Assembly (NCBI RefSeq): GCF_040639655.1
Contig: NZ_JBFAAI010000014.1
Location: forward strand, 170,926 to 234,925
DNA length: 64,000 nucleotides
Source of the DNA: Actinoplanes sp040639655
Lineage (GTDB): Bacteria > Actinomycetota > Actinomycetes > Mycobacteriales > Micromonosporaceae
Direction: 5' to 3'
Positions 16,482 to 24,440 of this stretch are shown here, piece after piece (position 1 is the stretch's first letter; every line of letters starts with the position of its first letter). The position numbers and the translations under genes were made by a program. A model generated the notes under the pieces. It searched no databases. It was given only the letters and a program-made list of their open reading frames with translations, and was not told where the DNA came from.

Positions 16482-17681
16482 TCAGGCCACCAGGAACGTT
16501 CCCGACATGAAGATCACCAGGAACACCGCGTGCAGCGATACCCCGGTCACCAGGACCGCCCGGTCGGTCATCGGATGGGACCCGATCCGGGCCAGTACCA
16601 GCAGAACCGCCACCGCCTCCATCGCATACCGCGCCGCGGACTGCATCGACCGGCCACCGACCTCCGTGGACATCAGCATCAGCAGGGTCAGCCCGGTCTG
16701 GACGACCAGGTACATCTGATCGCGCCGGAACTTCCACGGCCCGACCGTCGTGAGTATCAGCAGCAGCACGGCGACCAGCATCGTGCCCGCGTCCACGAGC
16801 GCACCCAGGGTCCCCGGCGACAGGGGGTCGTCGCCGATCTGCCCCACAGCGGTGAACCACGCCCCGCCCGGGAACGTGTACTGCCGGCCCCACTGGTCCT
16901 GCGCGATGCTGAACGCCAGCGGGCTGCCCAGCTCCACCGCGCAGTAGACGCTGTAGGCGACCACCCCGAGCGGCACCAGCGCCAGGCCGAGCACATCGGC
17001 CCGGATCCGCCTCGGCTGCCAGCCGGCCTGCCGCAGGTACTCCACCGCCAGCGGCAACACCAGCAGCAGCCCGAAGAGCCGGGTCGCGGACGACAGCGCA
17101 CCGAGAGCACCCGCCAGCCACCAGTGCCCGCGCCTGCCGGCGTACAGCGCACCGACGGCCAGGAGCAGGAACAACGACTCGTTGTATCCGATGAACAGGA
17201 AGAAGCCCATCGGGAACGCGGCCAGGTACCAGGTCACGCGCTGCGCGACCCGCGGCCCGAACTCGTGATCGGCCAGCCGGTGCAGCACCGCCAGCGCGCC
17301 GATCGCGGCGGCGTTCGCGACGATCAGCGCGGCGACCACGCCGTCGCCCGGGGCGACCACGTTCACCGCCCGCACCAGCAGCGGGAACAGGGGGAAGAAG
17401 GCGGGGAAACCGGGCCCCAGCCGGTAGCCTCGCTCCGCGATGGTGACGTAGTGACCGGCGTCCCAGTTGTTCCAGCCGAGAACCGTCGTCCACACGTCCG
17501 GGGCCGGTGTGTCCCCGCCGCCGCGCGGCAGCCACGCCAGAGCGCTCACCGCCAGGTGCATCACGGTGAAGACCACCCACACGATCAGGGCCGCGCGCGC
17601 CGCCGTACGCCAGGGACCGGGCTGTTCCGGCTCGGCGGGCCGGTGTGCCGCGCTGAGCCCGGCCTCCATCAGAGCCGGCAC
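16482..17681 (-). CDS. Multi-pass mannosyltransferase-like membrane protein (PIG-V-like)
   Basis: 399 residues with about ten hydrophobic segments. The loop after the first segment carries WNNWDAGHYVTIAERGY, the signature of PIG-V/GT-C type glycosyltransferases that use polyprenyl-phosphate sugars and act on the outer membrane face. PAFFPLFPLL and GYNESLFLLLAVGALYAG also fit. The GTG at 17681 has GAGGAGG upstream; an ATG at 17669 in a TGATG overlap with the previous gene is the alternative. The preceding gene encodes a GtrB-type transferase that could supply the lipid-linked sugar, so the pair is a plausible two-step glycosylation unit. Confidence 0.8.
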   Translation of the reverse strand: MPALMEAGLSAAHRPAEPEQPGPWRTAARAALIVWVVFTVMHLAVSALAWLPRGGGDTPAPDVWTTVLGWNNWDAGHYVTIAERGYRLGPGFPAFFPLFPLLVRAVNVVAPGDGVVAALIVANAAAIGALAVLHRLADHEFGPRVAQRVTWYLAAFPMGFFLFIGYNESLFLLLAVGALYAGRRGHWWLAGALGALSSATRLFGLLLVLPLAVEYLRQAGWQPRRIRADVLGLALVPLGVVAYSVYCAVELGSPLAFSIAQDQWGRQYTFPGGAWFTAVGQIGDDPLSPGTLGALVDAGTMLVAVLLLILTTVGPWKFRRDQMYLVVQTGLTLLMLMSTEVGGRSMQSAARYAMEAVAVLLVLARIGSHPMTDRAVLVTGVSLHAVFLVIFMSGTFLVA

Positions 17682-18643
17682 AGCGCCTCCTCGACCTTCT
17701 GCCGGTCCACAGCGGAGTCGAACGCGACCACATACGCGGGCCGTCCCTGCAGCGAGGTGAAGATCCGGGCCACGTACTCGCCGAGCAGCCCCAGACAGAG
17801 CAGCTGCAGCGCCCCCAGGAACAGCACCGCCACGATCAGCGACGTCCAGCCGGGCACCACGTTGCCCGACAGGTACGCGGCTCCACCGGCCACCGCCAGC
17901 GCCGCGCAGAGAGCGATGCCGACCACTCCGAGCCAGGTCGCGACCCGCAGCGGTGCCGCCGAGAAACCGATGACACTGTCCAGCGCCAGCCGGACCATCT
18001 TGGCGATCGGATACTTCGAACGTCCCGCGGCCCGCGGCTCCCGCCGATAGGTCACCTCACCGCTGGGCAGGCCCAGCCAGGGCACCAGGAGCCGGTACAC
18101 CGGCAGGTGCTCGGGCATCTCCGTCAGGGCGTCGACGGCACGACGGCTGAGCATCCGGAAGTCACCGGCGTTGTGCGGAACGGTGGTGCCGACCACCCGC
18201 CGGATCAGGCGGTAGTACAGACCGGCGGTCCAGCGTTTGAACGGGCTGTCGGTGCTGCGGTCGGCGCGTACGCCGTGCACGACGTCCAGCCTCGCGCTCT
18301 CGGCCAGCCGTAGCATCTCACCGATCACCTCGGGCGGATCCTGGAGATCGACGTCGATGCTGGCGACGTATTCCCCGCGGGCGCGGTGCAGTCCGGCGGT
18401 CAACGCGTTCTGGTGCCCGCTGTTGCGCCGCAACCGGATCACCCGCAGTTGCGGCCAGCGCCGGCACAGCAGCTCGAGCACGACGGGCGTGTTGTCCCGG
18501 CTGCCGTCGTCGACGGCGAGCAGTTCGTACGGCACCTGCAGACCGTCGAGCACGGGCCGCATCCGGTCCGCGAACAGTGGTAGCACGTCCTCTTCGTTGA
18601 ACACCGGTACGACGACGGTCAGCCGCGGCGCCTCGCTACTCAT
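17669..18643 (-). CDS. GT2-family polyprenyl-phosphate glycosyltransferase (GtrB/DPM-like)
   Basis: 324 residues from the ATG at 18643, preceded by GAGGGGAG. GT-A motifs are visible: LTVVVPVFNEEDVLPLF, LLAVDDGSRDNT, YVASIDVDLQDPPE (DXD-like metal site), and HNAGDFRMLSRRAVDAL. Two C-terminal transmembrane segments (about 229-255 and 265-290) follow, as in GtrB/ArnC-type enzymes. These transfer a sugar from a nucleotide donor to undecaprenyl or decaprenyl phosphate at the inner membrane face. It overlaps the downstream GT-C gene, which probably uses the product. Confidence 0.88.
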   Translation of the reverse strand: MSSEAPRLTVVVPVFNEEDVLPLFADRMRPVLDGLQVPYELLAVDDGSRDNTPVVLELLCRRWPQLRVIRLRRNSGHQNALTAGLHRARGEYVASIDVDLQDPPEVIGEMLRLAESARLDVVHGVRADRSTDSPFKRWTAGLYYRLIRRVVGTTVPHNAGDFRMLSRRAVDALTEMPEHLPVYRLLVPWLGLPSGEVTYRREPRAAGRSKYPIAKMVRLALDSVIGFSAAPLRVATWLGVVGIALCAALAVAGGAAYLSGNVVPGWTSLIVAVLFLGALQLLCLGLLGEYVARIFTSLQGRPAYVVAFDSAVDRQKVEEALCRL

Positions 18644-18959
18644 GTGCGCTCCCCTCTGGATCTTCACCGCGGGGATGCTGACCGAGCCGGAGAACCCACC
18701 GAGCCGCGCTCCGGCGGGCCTGGCACATTCTGGGGAGAAGCACAGCCGATTCAACGAGTCGAATGTCTCACCTGCGGATACGGTGCAACCACTGCGCCAC
18801 AAGCCAGGTCCATGATGCTCGGCGTACGACCGGAAAGTGCTCCTGGACCCTGGCGGCCCGGTCCGACGGCCCTCACCGGTGACCGCCGGATTTCCTAGGC
18901 TGCAGGGGAGCAACGACAACGCCGGCTCGCCGCGACCCGGCATGGTGACTGGAGCGCTC
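18644..18959. other. 316-base intergenic region between divergent genes
   Basis: This region separates the minus-strand glycosyltransferase from the plus-strand channel gene, so it must hold both promoters. I see no clear -35/-10 pair, palindrome, RNA gene or convincing reading frame in it. Confidence 0.5.
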
Positions 18960-19781
18960 ATGGACCACCCGTCACTACCTCAGCGGCTTCTCGCCGAGTT
19001 CCTCGGCACGGCGCTCCTGCTCGTGGCCGTCGTCGGCACGAGCGCCATGGCGGCCGGCCTGTCGCCGGGCGACGCCGGGATCCGGCTGCTGCAGAACTCC
19101 AGCGCGGTCGCCCTGGCCCTGATCGCCGTGATCTACACCTTCGGACCGGTCTCCCAGGCGCATTTCAACCCGGTCGTCTCCGCGGCCGACTGGATTCTGG
19201 GTCGCCGGACCGGCACCGGGCTCACCACGAGGCAGCTGGCGGGTTACGTCGGCGCACAGATGACCGGAGCGCTCGCCGGCACCATGCTGGGCAACGCGAT
19301 GTTCGACCGGCCCGCGATGACCGTCGCGGACACCACCCGGTCCGGTGGTCACCTCCTGCTGAGCGAAGTGGTCGCGACGACCGGCCTGCTGGTCCTCATC
19401 GCCGCGCTGGTACGTACCGGCCGCGGCGCGTCCGGCCCCGGCGCGGTGGGCGCCTACATCGGCGCGGCCTGCTGGTTCACGTCATCCACCTGTTTCGCCA
19501 ACCCGGCGGTGACCGTCGCCCGGATGTTCACCGGCACCGAGGCCGGCATCGCGCCCGGTTCCGTTCCGGGTTTCCTGCTGGCCCAGGCGGCGGCGCTGGT
19601 GCTGGCGTGCGGGCTGGTCCGGTTCCTGTACCCGCGAGACAGCCGGGTGCCGGCCGGGTCTCCCACTTCGAACCCTCCGGCTGGACACCAGCGCTGTCTC
19701 AGCCGCGCGGAGACAGCGCTGGTGTCCAGCCGCAACCGTCCGGCAGGTACGCCCGGAGCGCGGCCATCTGCTCGGCGGTGA
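18960..19781 (+). CDS. Aquaporin/MIP-family channel
   Basis: 273 residues from the ATG at 18960, preceded by GGAG. Six hydrophobic segments are visible. The two half-helix motifs are HFNPVVSAADW (NPV instead of NPA) and FANPAVTVARMF (canonical NPA). The order LLAEFLGTALLLVAVVGTSA ... AHFNP ... AGYVGAQMTGALAG is typical of MIP channels that pass water or small neutral solutes. No arsenic genes lie nearby. The last 45 or so residues (after FLYPRDSRV) are unlike the family: they are encoded by a perfect hairpin element and the sequence beyond it. The functional protein probably ends earlier or carries a neutral added tail. Confidence 0.85.
   Translation: MDHPSLPQRLLAEFLGTALLLVAVVGTSAMAAGLSPGDAGIRLLQNSSAVALALIAVIYTFGPVSQAHFNPVVSAADWILGRRTGTGLTTRQLAGYVGAQMTGALAGTMLGNAMFDRPAMTVADTTRSGGHLLLSEVVATTGLLVLIAALVRTGRGASGPGAVGAYIGAACWFTSSTCFANPAVTVARMFTGTEAGIAPGSVPGFLLAQAAALVLACGLVRFLYPRDSRVPAGSPTSNPPAGHQRCLSRAETALVSSRNRPAGTPGARPSARR
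19679..19731. repeat. GCTGTCTC-type palindromic element, copy 1 (terminator-like)
   Basis: Perfect 22-base arms (left arm 19679-19700, beginning GGCTGGACACC and ending GCTGTCTC; right arm 19710-19731) around a 9-base loop. It sits where the convergent channel and EVE-like genes meet and lies inside both reading frames. Four other elements in the window share its arm sequence. Confidence 0.85.
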
Positions 19782-20166
19782 CGAAGGAGGGGTTGGCGGC
19801 CTGAGGCTGTCGCAGCACCTCGAGATCGGCGAGACGCCCGTCGGACCGCACGGTGTCCCGGTGCACGCGCCGGTCGTCGTCCAGCCAGCGCAACTCCAGC
19901 GGTACGCGAAGCTTGCCGTCCGCCACCAGAGCCGGACCCGTCAGTTCGCCGGCCGCCCAGATGCCCGGCGTCACCCGGCGGCGATCACCACTGACCCAGA
20001 GCAGCACCGGTTGCCCGGCCGCCATGAGACGGGCGCGATAGCCGGGCCGCACACAGAATCGCCGTACCGGTTCCCGGCGCGCGGCCACCTCGGCGATGTC
20101 TGACGTCATGCCGTTGGCCTTGAGCAGCCAGGACCCCAGGTCCTCGAGGTTCAGAGCACGGATCAC
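19699..20166 (-). CDS. EVE-like predicted nucleic-acid-binding protein
   Basis: 155 residues. The pattern DLGSWLLKANGM, FCVRPGYRARLMAAGQPVLL, LWVSGDRRRVTPGIWAAGEL and TGPAL resembles the EVE/PUA-like fold, which binds modified bases in DNA or RNA. The C-terminal residues (DGCGWTPALSPRG) are encoded by an arm of the palindromic element, so this frame, like the convergent one, has been extended or closed by the element. It overlaps the channel gene by 83 bases on the opposite strand. Its role is unknown. Confidence 0.65.
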   Translation of the reverse strand: MIRALNLEDLGSWLLKANGMTSDIAEVAARREPVRRFCVRPGYRARLMAAGQPVLLWVSGDRRRVTPGIWAAGELTGPALVADGKLRVPLELRWLDDDRRVHRDTVRSDGRLADLEVLRQPQAANPSFVTAEQMAALRAYLPDGCGWTPALSPRG

Positions 20167-20227
20167 CCCGCCACGGTACGCGCGGCGAGCCGCCGAGATG
20201 GTGGTCCCGGTAGCGGTCGGCCGGGAG

Positions 20228-21214
20228 TCAGTTCGGCAGCTGCTCCAGGTAGGACCGGTACCGGTCGAGGACGCCGTCCGCGAGCAACGCTCTCGGCCAG
20301 AGGATTCCGGTGGCCAGGCCGGCCGGCGCGGACCGCTCCATCACCGGCCGGGCCATCGAGTGGGCGGCGTCGAAGCGTTCGACCCGGACATCAGGACCGA
20401 GGATCCGCTGGTACGTGCCGGCAGTCTCGGCGACATCCACGTTGAGGTCATGGTTCCCGAGCATGAGCAGAGTCGGGACGCGCTTATCCTGTGCGGCGAT
20501 CAGGTCCGCGGTCGCGTCGGATCTGTAGTTCAGCCTCACGAAGCCCCAGCGTGCCGCGTCCATGGGCTCCGGATCGGCGGTCGCATCACGATAGGTCGCG
20601 TAGTCGGCACCGTCATCGAGCAACCGCCGGGTCTGATCGCTGACGGCGACGGCCCGCTCGCGGTCCGCCGGGCTCGCGTCGCGCAACTCGGCGAGCAGGT
20701 GGTATCGCCCCTGCCGCAGCCAGTTGATCGCCGGGCTGACCGCGACGATCCCGGCCAGGTCGTCGCGGGCGGCGACGACTTTCGGCAGCACCCAGCCGGC
20801 CTGGCTGGCACCCCACAGCACCACGGTGCCGGTCGGGAGGCCGGCCAGCCCGCGTGCCCAGTCGATGGCCGCACCGACCTCGCGGGCCCGGTCGTCCATG
20901 GTCTGTGTCAGCCAGCCGGCGCGTTTGCTCCAGGACAGGGTGGCGAAGCCGGCGTCGGCGGCGGCCTCGAACCACGGCCGGTAGAGCCCGTGGTGCGTGG
21001 CCTCGACCGGCCCGTCGCCATGAACCATCACGACCAGGCCTCTCGCCGTGCCGTCACGTGGGCGGGCCAGCACCGCGTCGAGGCGGCCACCGGCAACGTC
21101 GATGGTCAGCCGCTCCTCGGAGATGCGGTAGTCGTTGCCCACGACCGCCACGACCGCCAGCCCGAGAATCGCCATGACGGCAACCACGAGCAGTCTAACT
21201 ATCCTTTTCTTCAC
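20228..21214 (-). CDS. Membrane-anchored alpha/beta hydrolase
   Basis: 328 residues. The N-terminal hydrophobic helix (RIVRLLVVAVMAILGLAVVA) anchors or exports it. Hydrolase motifs: LVVMVHGDGPVEATHH (oxyanion hole), nucleophile Ser in VVLWGASQAGWVL, Asp in LMLGNHDLNVD, and His in RFDAAHSMARP. The order fits the dienelactone-hydrolase/acyl-peptidase-like group of serine hydrolases. The start lies only 28 bases from the divergent GNAT-PaaX operon, so the PaaX-type regulator may control it. Substrate unknown. Confidence 0.82.
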   Translation of the reverse strand: MKKRIVRLLVVAVMAILGLAVVAVVGNDYRISEERLTIDVAGGRLDAVLARPRDGTARGLVVMVHGDGPVEATHHGLYRPWFEAAADAGFATLSWSKRAGWLTQTMDDRAREVGAAIDWARGLAGLPTGTVVLWGASQAGWVLPKVVAARDDLAGIVAVSPAINWLRQGRYHLLAELRDASPADRERAVAVSDQTRRLLDDGADYATYRDATADPEPMDAARWGFVRLNYRSDATADLIAAQDKRVPTLLMLGNHDLNVDVAETAGTYQRILGPDVRVERFDAAHSMARPVMERSAPAGLATGILWPRALLADGVLDRYRSYLEQLPN

Positions 21215-21242
21215 GGTCGTATCGTACGTGATAGATTACGGC

Positions 21243-21821
21243 ATGATCGAGCTCCGGTTCTCCGCATCCGAACGGTCCCGAGTGGGCGAGCTCTACTGGT
21301 CCGCCTTCGGCCGCAAGCTGCGAGCCGCCTTCCCCGACGCGGCGAGCGGCCAGGCGTTCGTCACCGACACCCTGCGCAGCGACCGCACCCTCGTCGCTCG
21401 CATCGACGGGGAGATCGCCGGCATCTGCGGCTTCCACGAGAACGGGCACGGCGCGGCGGGACTCTCCTGGCGCGCTCTGAGGGAACGCTTCGGTACCCGT
21501 ACAGCGATATGGGCTTCCCTGGTCCTGGCCCCGTTGAGCCGGACGGAACGCGGCGGCGTTCTCCTCCTGGACGGCATCTGTGTCAGCCCCGGCCTGCGCG
21601 GCAAAGGCATCGGCACAGCGCTGCTGACCGCCGCCGAGACGCACGCCGCCGCCCGCGGCGACGCAGAGGTGCAGCTGACGGTCGTCGACACCAATCCGCG
21701 TGCCGAAGCCCTCTACCGGCGGCGGGGCTTCCGGGTCGTCGACGAGGGATCGTTGGGTGCGCTCGGTAATCTCTACGGCTTCCAGCGCTACCGGACGATG
21801 CGGAAGAGGATCGGACGATGA
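21243..21821 (+). CDS. GNAT-family N-acetyltransferase
   Basis: 192 residues from the ATG at 21243. The acetyl-CoA-binding motif A is clear: LLDGICVSPGLRGKGIGTAL, with the R/Q-x-x-G-x-G/A loop as RGKGIG. Motif B follows in NPRAEALYRRRGFRVVDEG. The N-terminal part (ASERSRVGELYWSAFGRKL) is typical of single-domain small-molecule acetyltransferases. The stop overlaps the start of the PaaX-like gene by 4 bases (ATGA). The acceptor substrate is unknown. Confidence 0.87.
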   Translation: MIELRFSASERSRVGELYWSAFGRKLRAAFPDAASGQAFVTDTLRSDRTLVARIDGEIAGICGFHENGHGAAGLSWRALRERFGTRTAIWASLVLAPLSRTERGGVLLLDGICVSPGLRGKGIGTALLTAAETHAAARGDAEVQLTVVDTNPRAEALYRRRGFRVVDEGSLGALGNLYGFQRYRTMRKRIGR

Positions 21822-22582
21822 CGGACACCGCGCCCTCCCCGCGTACGGTCATCGAGGCCTTTCTGCCGTTCGACGGCGATGTCGACCTGGGCCTTGTCTA
21901 CGACACCGCCAACGCCGCCGGCCTCGAAGATCAGCCGCTGCGCCTGGCGATCCGCCGGATGATCACAGCCGGTGAGGTGGTCCAGTCCGGACGTGGCCGC
22001 GGCGGCCGGCTCGCCCTCACCCCCGTCGGCCGCGACCGGCTGCGACGCGACCGGCTCGCCCTGCGGCTCGCGTTCGCCCAGGACGCCGGCCGAGCACCCT
22101 GGGACGGCGCCTGGCGGCTTCTTGCCTTCAGCGTTCAGGAGGACGAGCGTGCGGTACGCGACTCCCTGCGCCGCCAGCTCGTCGGAGCGGGTGCCGCGCC
22201 GATCGCACCCGGTCTCTACGTCAGCCCGCACGACCTGACCGGCATGCTCGACACCCCAGCCCACCTGATCACCGCCACCGCGACCGAGCTGAACGTCCGC
22301 GGCGTCACCGACCCGCACACACTCGCCGAACAGCTGTGGCCGGCCCGGCCGATCATCGACGCCTACGCGGTGGCCGAGTCGGTGCTCGCCACCGCGGATC
22401 CGGATCCGCTCGTCCAGCAGCTCCGCCTGGCCGAGGCACTCGAGCAGGCGCTACGCGACGATCCGCTGCTCCCGCCCGAACTTCGCCCCGGCCCCTGGGC
22501 GCCGGCCCGCACCCGCGGCGCCTGGCTGACCGCGTGGAGCGCCCGTTCCGAGGACCGCCTCTACCGCGGTTGGCTGACCTGA
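21818..22582 (+). CDS. PaaX-family transcriptional regulator
   Basis: 254 residues. The N-terminal winged helix is visible in LRLAIRRMITAGEVVQSGRG and GRLALTPVGRDRLRRDRLAL. The middle domain has WDGAWRLLAFSVQEDERAVR, the typical PaaX W-D-G-x-W-R motif. The C-terminal domain has LAEALEQALRDDPLLPPELR. PaaX proteins are repressors, originally of phenylacetate catabolism, released by a CoA ester. It is translationally coupled to the acetyltransferase and divergent from a hydrolase; no phenylacetate genes are nearby, so it probably acts locally. Confidence 0.87.
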   Translation: MTDTAPSPRTVIEAFLPFDGDVDLGLVYDTANAAGLEDQPLRLAIRRMITAGEVVQSGRGRGGRLALTPVGRDRLRRDRLALRLAFAQDAGRAPWDGAWRLLAFSVQEDERAVRDSLRRQLVGAGAAPIAPGLYVSPHDLTGMLDTPAHLITATATELNVRGVTDPHTLAEQLWPARPIIDAYAVAESVLATADPDPLVQQLRLAEALEQALRDDPLLPPELRPGPWAPARTRGAWLTAWSARSEDRLYRGWLT

Positions 22583-22620
22583 CCGGGCACGAGACCCCCC
22601 GACTACGGCCGGCACCTCCG

Positions 22621-23427
22621 TCAGCCGGCGGGTGCCGATCCACACTCCCGGCCCGCGCCGTCGACGTACGGTGCCGCATATCGGATGTGACTCGACATCC
22701 CGCCCAGCATCTGCGCCGACGCCAGATCGAAGGCGATGTCCCGGTCCCCGCCGTGATTCACACCGCCGAGCCGGTTGACCTCGAGGTACCAGGGTGACAG
22801 ACCTTCCCGCGGACCGTTCGGACTCATGACGGTGCCGCCGAGGTGCTCCATACCGAACACTTCGTACCGCTCGTCAGCGTCGTCGTCCTCGTCGTCGTCC
22901 TCGTCCTCGTCGAAGTCCGCCGGGTCCACACCGGCGTGGGGGTCGTCCCGTTCGGCGAGCCACACCGCACCGAGAGGCGCATGACGTGGCGGCACACCAT
23001 CCGGGTCGTCCTCGCCGTCCACCGGCGGCGCGGCGGGAGCCGGGCGGGCCGTCCGTGGTCCGGAATACTCGGCCTCGGTGAGCCACAGCAGTGCGAAGAC
23101 CTGGTCGACACCATCGTCGGCGAGCTGCAGATGCGGATGCGCCGCCGTGGCCGTGCCAGGGTCCGCCGGTCCGCGCCAGTAGTAGGCGTCGCACCACTGG
23201 AACACCGACACGGCGACCAGGTCACCGCCACGGCGGCGGTACTCCGCCGGAAGCCACAGAGTGAATCGGTGGTGCATCGGCTGGCCGGTACGCGGCGACC
23301 GGGGCCAGGTCAGTGGGTTGATCGAGGGGCCCTGGGGTCCTGCCCATCCAGCGGGGAGCGATGCCGGCCGTCCGGGCGCCGGTGCTGCCCCGTCACCGAC
23401 GACGATGTCGTACGCCTTCGTGATCAT
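22621..23427 (-). CDS. Uncharacterised protein with an acidic loop (DUF1963-like features)
   Basis: 268 residues from the ATG at 23427. NPLTWPRSPRTGQPMHHRFT followed by LVAVSVFQW resembles the beta-strand pattern of DUF1963/YwqG proteins, in which a W-P-x-x-x-x-G-x-P-M loop precedes the core. DGVDQVFALLWLTEAEYSG adds another strand. A highly acidic run (about residues 172-188, mostly Asp/Glu) splits the protein and is probably a disordered loop. No signal peptide or membrane helix is seen. The assignment is tentative and the function unknown. The gene is convergent with the PaaX-like gene, 38 bases away. Confidence 0.55.
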   Translation of the reverse strand: MITKAYDIVVGDGAAPAPGRPASLPAGWAGPQGPSINPLTWPRSPRTGQPMHHRFTLWLPAEYRRRGGDLVAVSVFQWCDAYYWRGPADPGTATAAHPHLQLADDGVDQVFALLWLTEAEYSGPRTARPAPAAPPVDGEDDPDGVPPRHAPLGAVWLAERDDPHAGVDPADFDEDEDDDEDDDADERYEVFGMEHLGGTVMSPNGPREGLSPWYLEVNRLGGVNHGGDRDIAFDLASAQMLGGMSSHIRYAAPYVDGAGRECGSAPAG

Positions 23428-23532
23428 CGGGTCACCGTAGGCCGTCACCGCTTCGGACCGGTCGCCCGGCCCGGTCGCGCCGGGACGCCGTACCGTGGTC
23501 GCGGCACCATTCCACACGGGACGGGAGCGGCA

Positions 23533-23910
23533 ATGCGATCAGGTCACATGTGGGTAGCCGGCGCGGCGGTCGCTGTCGGCGCGCTGGCCGGCTGTGCCGG
23601 CAGTGAGCCGCAGACACCGCCGACGGCGGCATCGACACCCACGGCGCCACGAGGGGCGGAGTTCCTGAAACCTGGTCTGCGATTCTCCGTGGACGCGGAG
23701 AAGGCGTTTCGCGAAGCCCTGGCCGAGGTGGACGGGCAGCTCGCCGGGAGTGACGACGCTCTCGGCTACGGCATGACCATCTGTATGGAGATCCAGCAGG
23801 CCAAGACGGATGCCCAGGTGGCCGGGAACGCCGCGGCCAACTTCAAGGTCGACGAGCCGACCGCGAAGGCAATCGTCGAGGCGGCGAAGAACAGTCTCTG
23901 CCAGCAGTGA
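23533..23910 (+). CDS. Small secreted lipoprotein, DUF732-like
   Basis: 125 residues from the ATG at 23533, with GGGAGCGG upstream. A lipoprotein signal ends in GALAGC with Cys21 as lipidation site. A Pro/Thr/Ala linker follows, then a small helical domain with two cysteines (GYGMTICMEIQ and NSLCQQ) that match the disulfide-linked pattern of DUF732 proteins. It would be anchored to the outer face of the membrane. Function unknown. Confidence 0.72.
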   Translation: MRSGHMWVAGAAVAVGALAGCAGSEPQTPPTAASTPTAPRGAEFLKPGLRFSVDAEKAFREALAEVDGQLAGSDDALGYGMTICMEIQQAKTDAQVAGNAAANFKVDEPTAKAIVEAAKNSLCQQ

Positions 23911-24032
23911 TCCGGCCGGCCATACACCGGTCGCCCACCCGGCTGGATCAATGCCGGCCTACTTGAAGAGCATCCGATCGACCTGAAGCCAGACTCTCCC
24001 ACCAGCGCTCACGCACCCGGCAAGGAAGCGGC

Positions 24033-24121
24033 ATGAGCTTGCGCATCGTCTTCACACCCAACGCCTGGCAGGACTACGACCGCTGGTTACGCCGGGATGT
24101 GAAGATGCTTCCCCGCGTTGA
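24033..24121 (+). pseudogene. Truncated Txe/YoeB-type toxin start
   Basis: The first 29 codons read MSLRIVFTPNAWQDYDRWLR, RDVKMLPRV, close to the N-terminus of Txe/YoeB mRNA interferases (x-F-T-P-x-x-W-x-D-Y-x-x-W-x-x-x-D-x-K). After that the frame loses all similarity, and the catalytic Glu/Arg/His C-terminal half is absent. No YefM-like antitoxin is recognisable in the 120 bases upstream, though a short frame ends in an ATGA overlap with this ATG as real antitoxin genes do. I read it as debris of a toxin-antitoxin module. Confidence 0.6.
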
Positions 24122-24342
24122 TGGAGCGGTCATCACCAGAACCTCCGTCACGCCCGGTTCCCGGCGACGATGGAGATCTACTCGGTGGTCTCGTCCAGGA
24201 AGATCCGGGCAGCGCTCAAGCAGTTGGCGAGTCGTTCACCTGACGGCCGCTGCCGCACTTCGCTGCCGTACCGGGCAGTTGCGGCTGCCCGGCCTACCAG
24301 TTTTGGCTGGCAAGAGTGGGGCGGACGGGACTCGAACCCGTG
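24122..24342 (+). pseudogene. C-terminal remnant of a tyrosine recombinase (integrase)
   Basis: In the frame starting at 24122 the translation includes NLRHARFPATMEIYSVVSS and RKIRAALKQLA. This matches the end of actinobacterial phage/AICE integrases (GHARxxTTMEIYxxVSSxxTRxALxxL), where the Tyr of MEIY is the catalytic tyrosine. A stop lies directly upstream and no start is available, so it is a fragment. It points toward, and ends at, the 3' end of the tRNA gene, the usual position of int relative to the attachment site. Confidence 0.7.
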
Positions 24343-24390
24343 ACCGATCGATTATGAGTCGACTGCTCTAACCCACTGAGCTACCGCCCC
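24318..24390 (-). tRNA. tRNA with anticodon CAT (tRNA-Met, elongator; tRNA-Ile2 possible)
   Basis: 73 bases on the minus strand, from GGGGCGGTAGCTCAG at 24390 down to CCCGTCCGCCCC at 24318. The acceptor stem GGGGCGG/CCGCCCC pairs fully, the T arm holds GGTTCGAGTCC, and the anticodon loop is CTCATAA. CCA is not encoded. CAT is read as Met, or as Ile if C34 is lysidinylated; I cannot decide fully from the sequence. The 3' end abuts an integrase remnant. Confidence 0.93.
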
Positions 24391-24440
24391 GTACCGGCGG
24401 CGATCCTATCCCGTGCCCTGCTCCCAAGCCTAGCGATCTA

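Noticed and set aside
21215..21242. TATC-N6-GATA as a PaaX operator between the hydrolase and GNAT genes
   Set aside because: Only the four-base arms pair; the match is too weak to call, although any operator must lie in or near these 28 bases.
23911..24032. Possible YefM-type antitoxin upstream of the toxin fragment
   Set aside because: A short frame does end in an ATGA overlap with the toxin start, but its sequence shows no antitoxin motif and begins at the preceding gene's stop.
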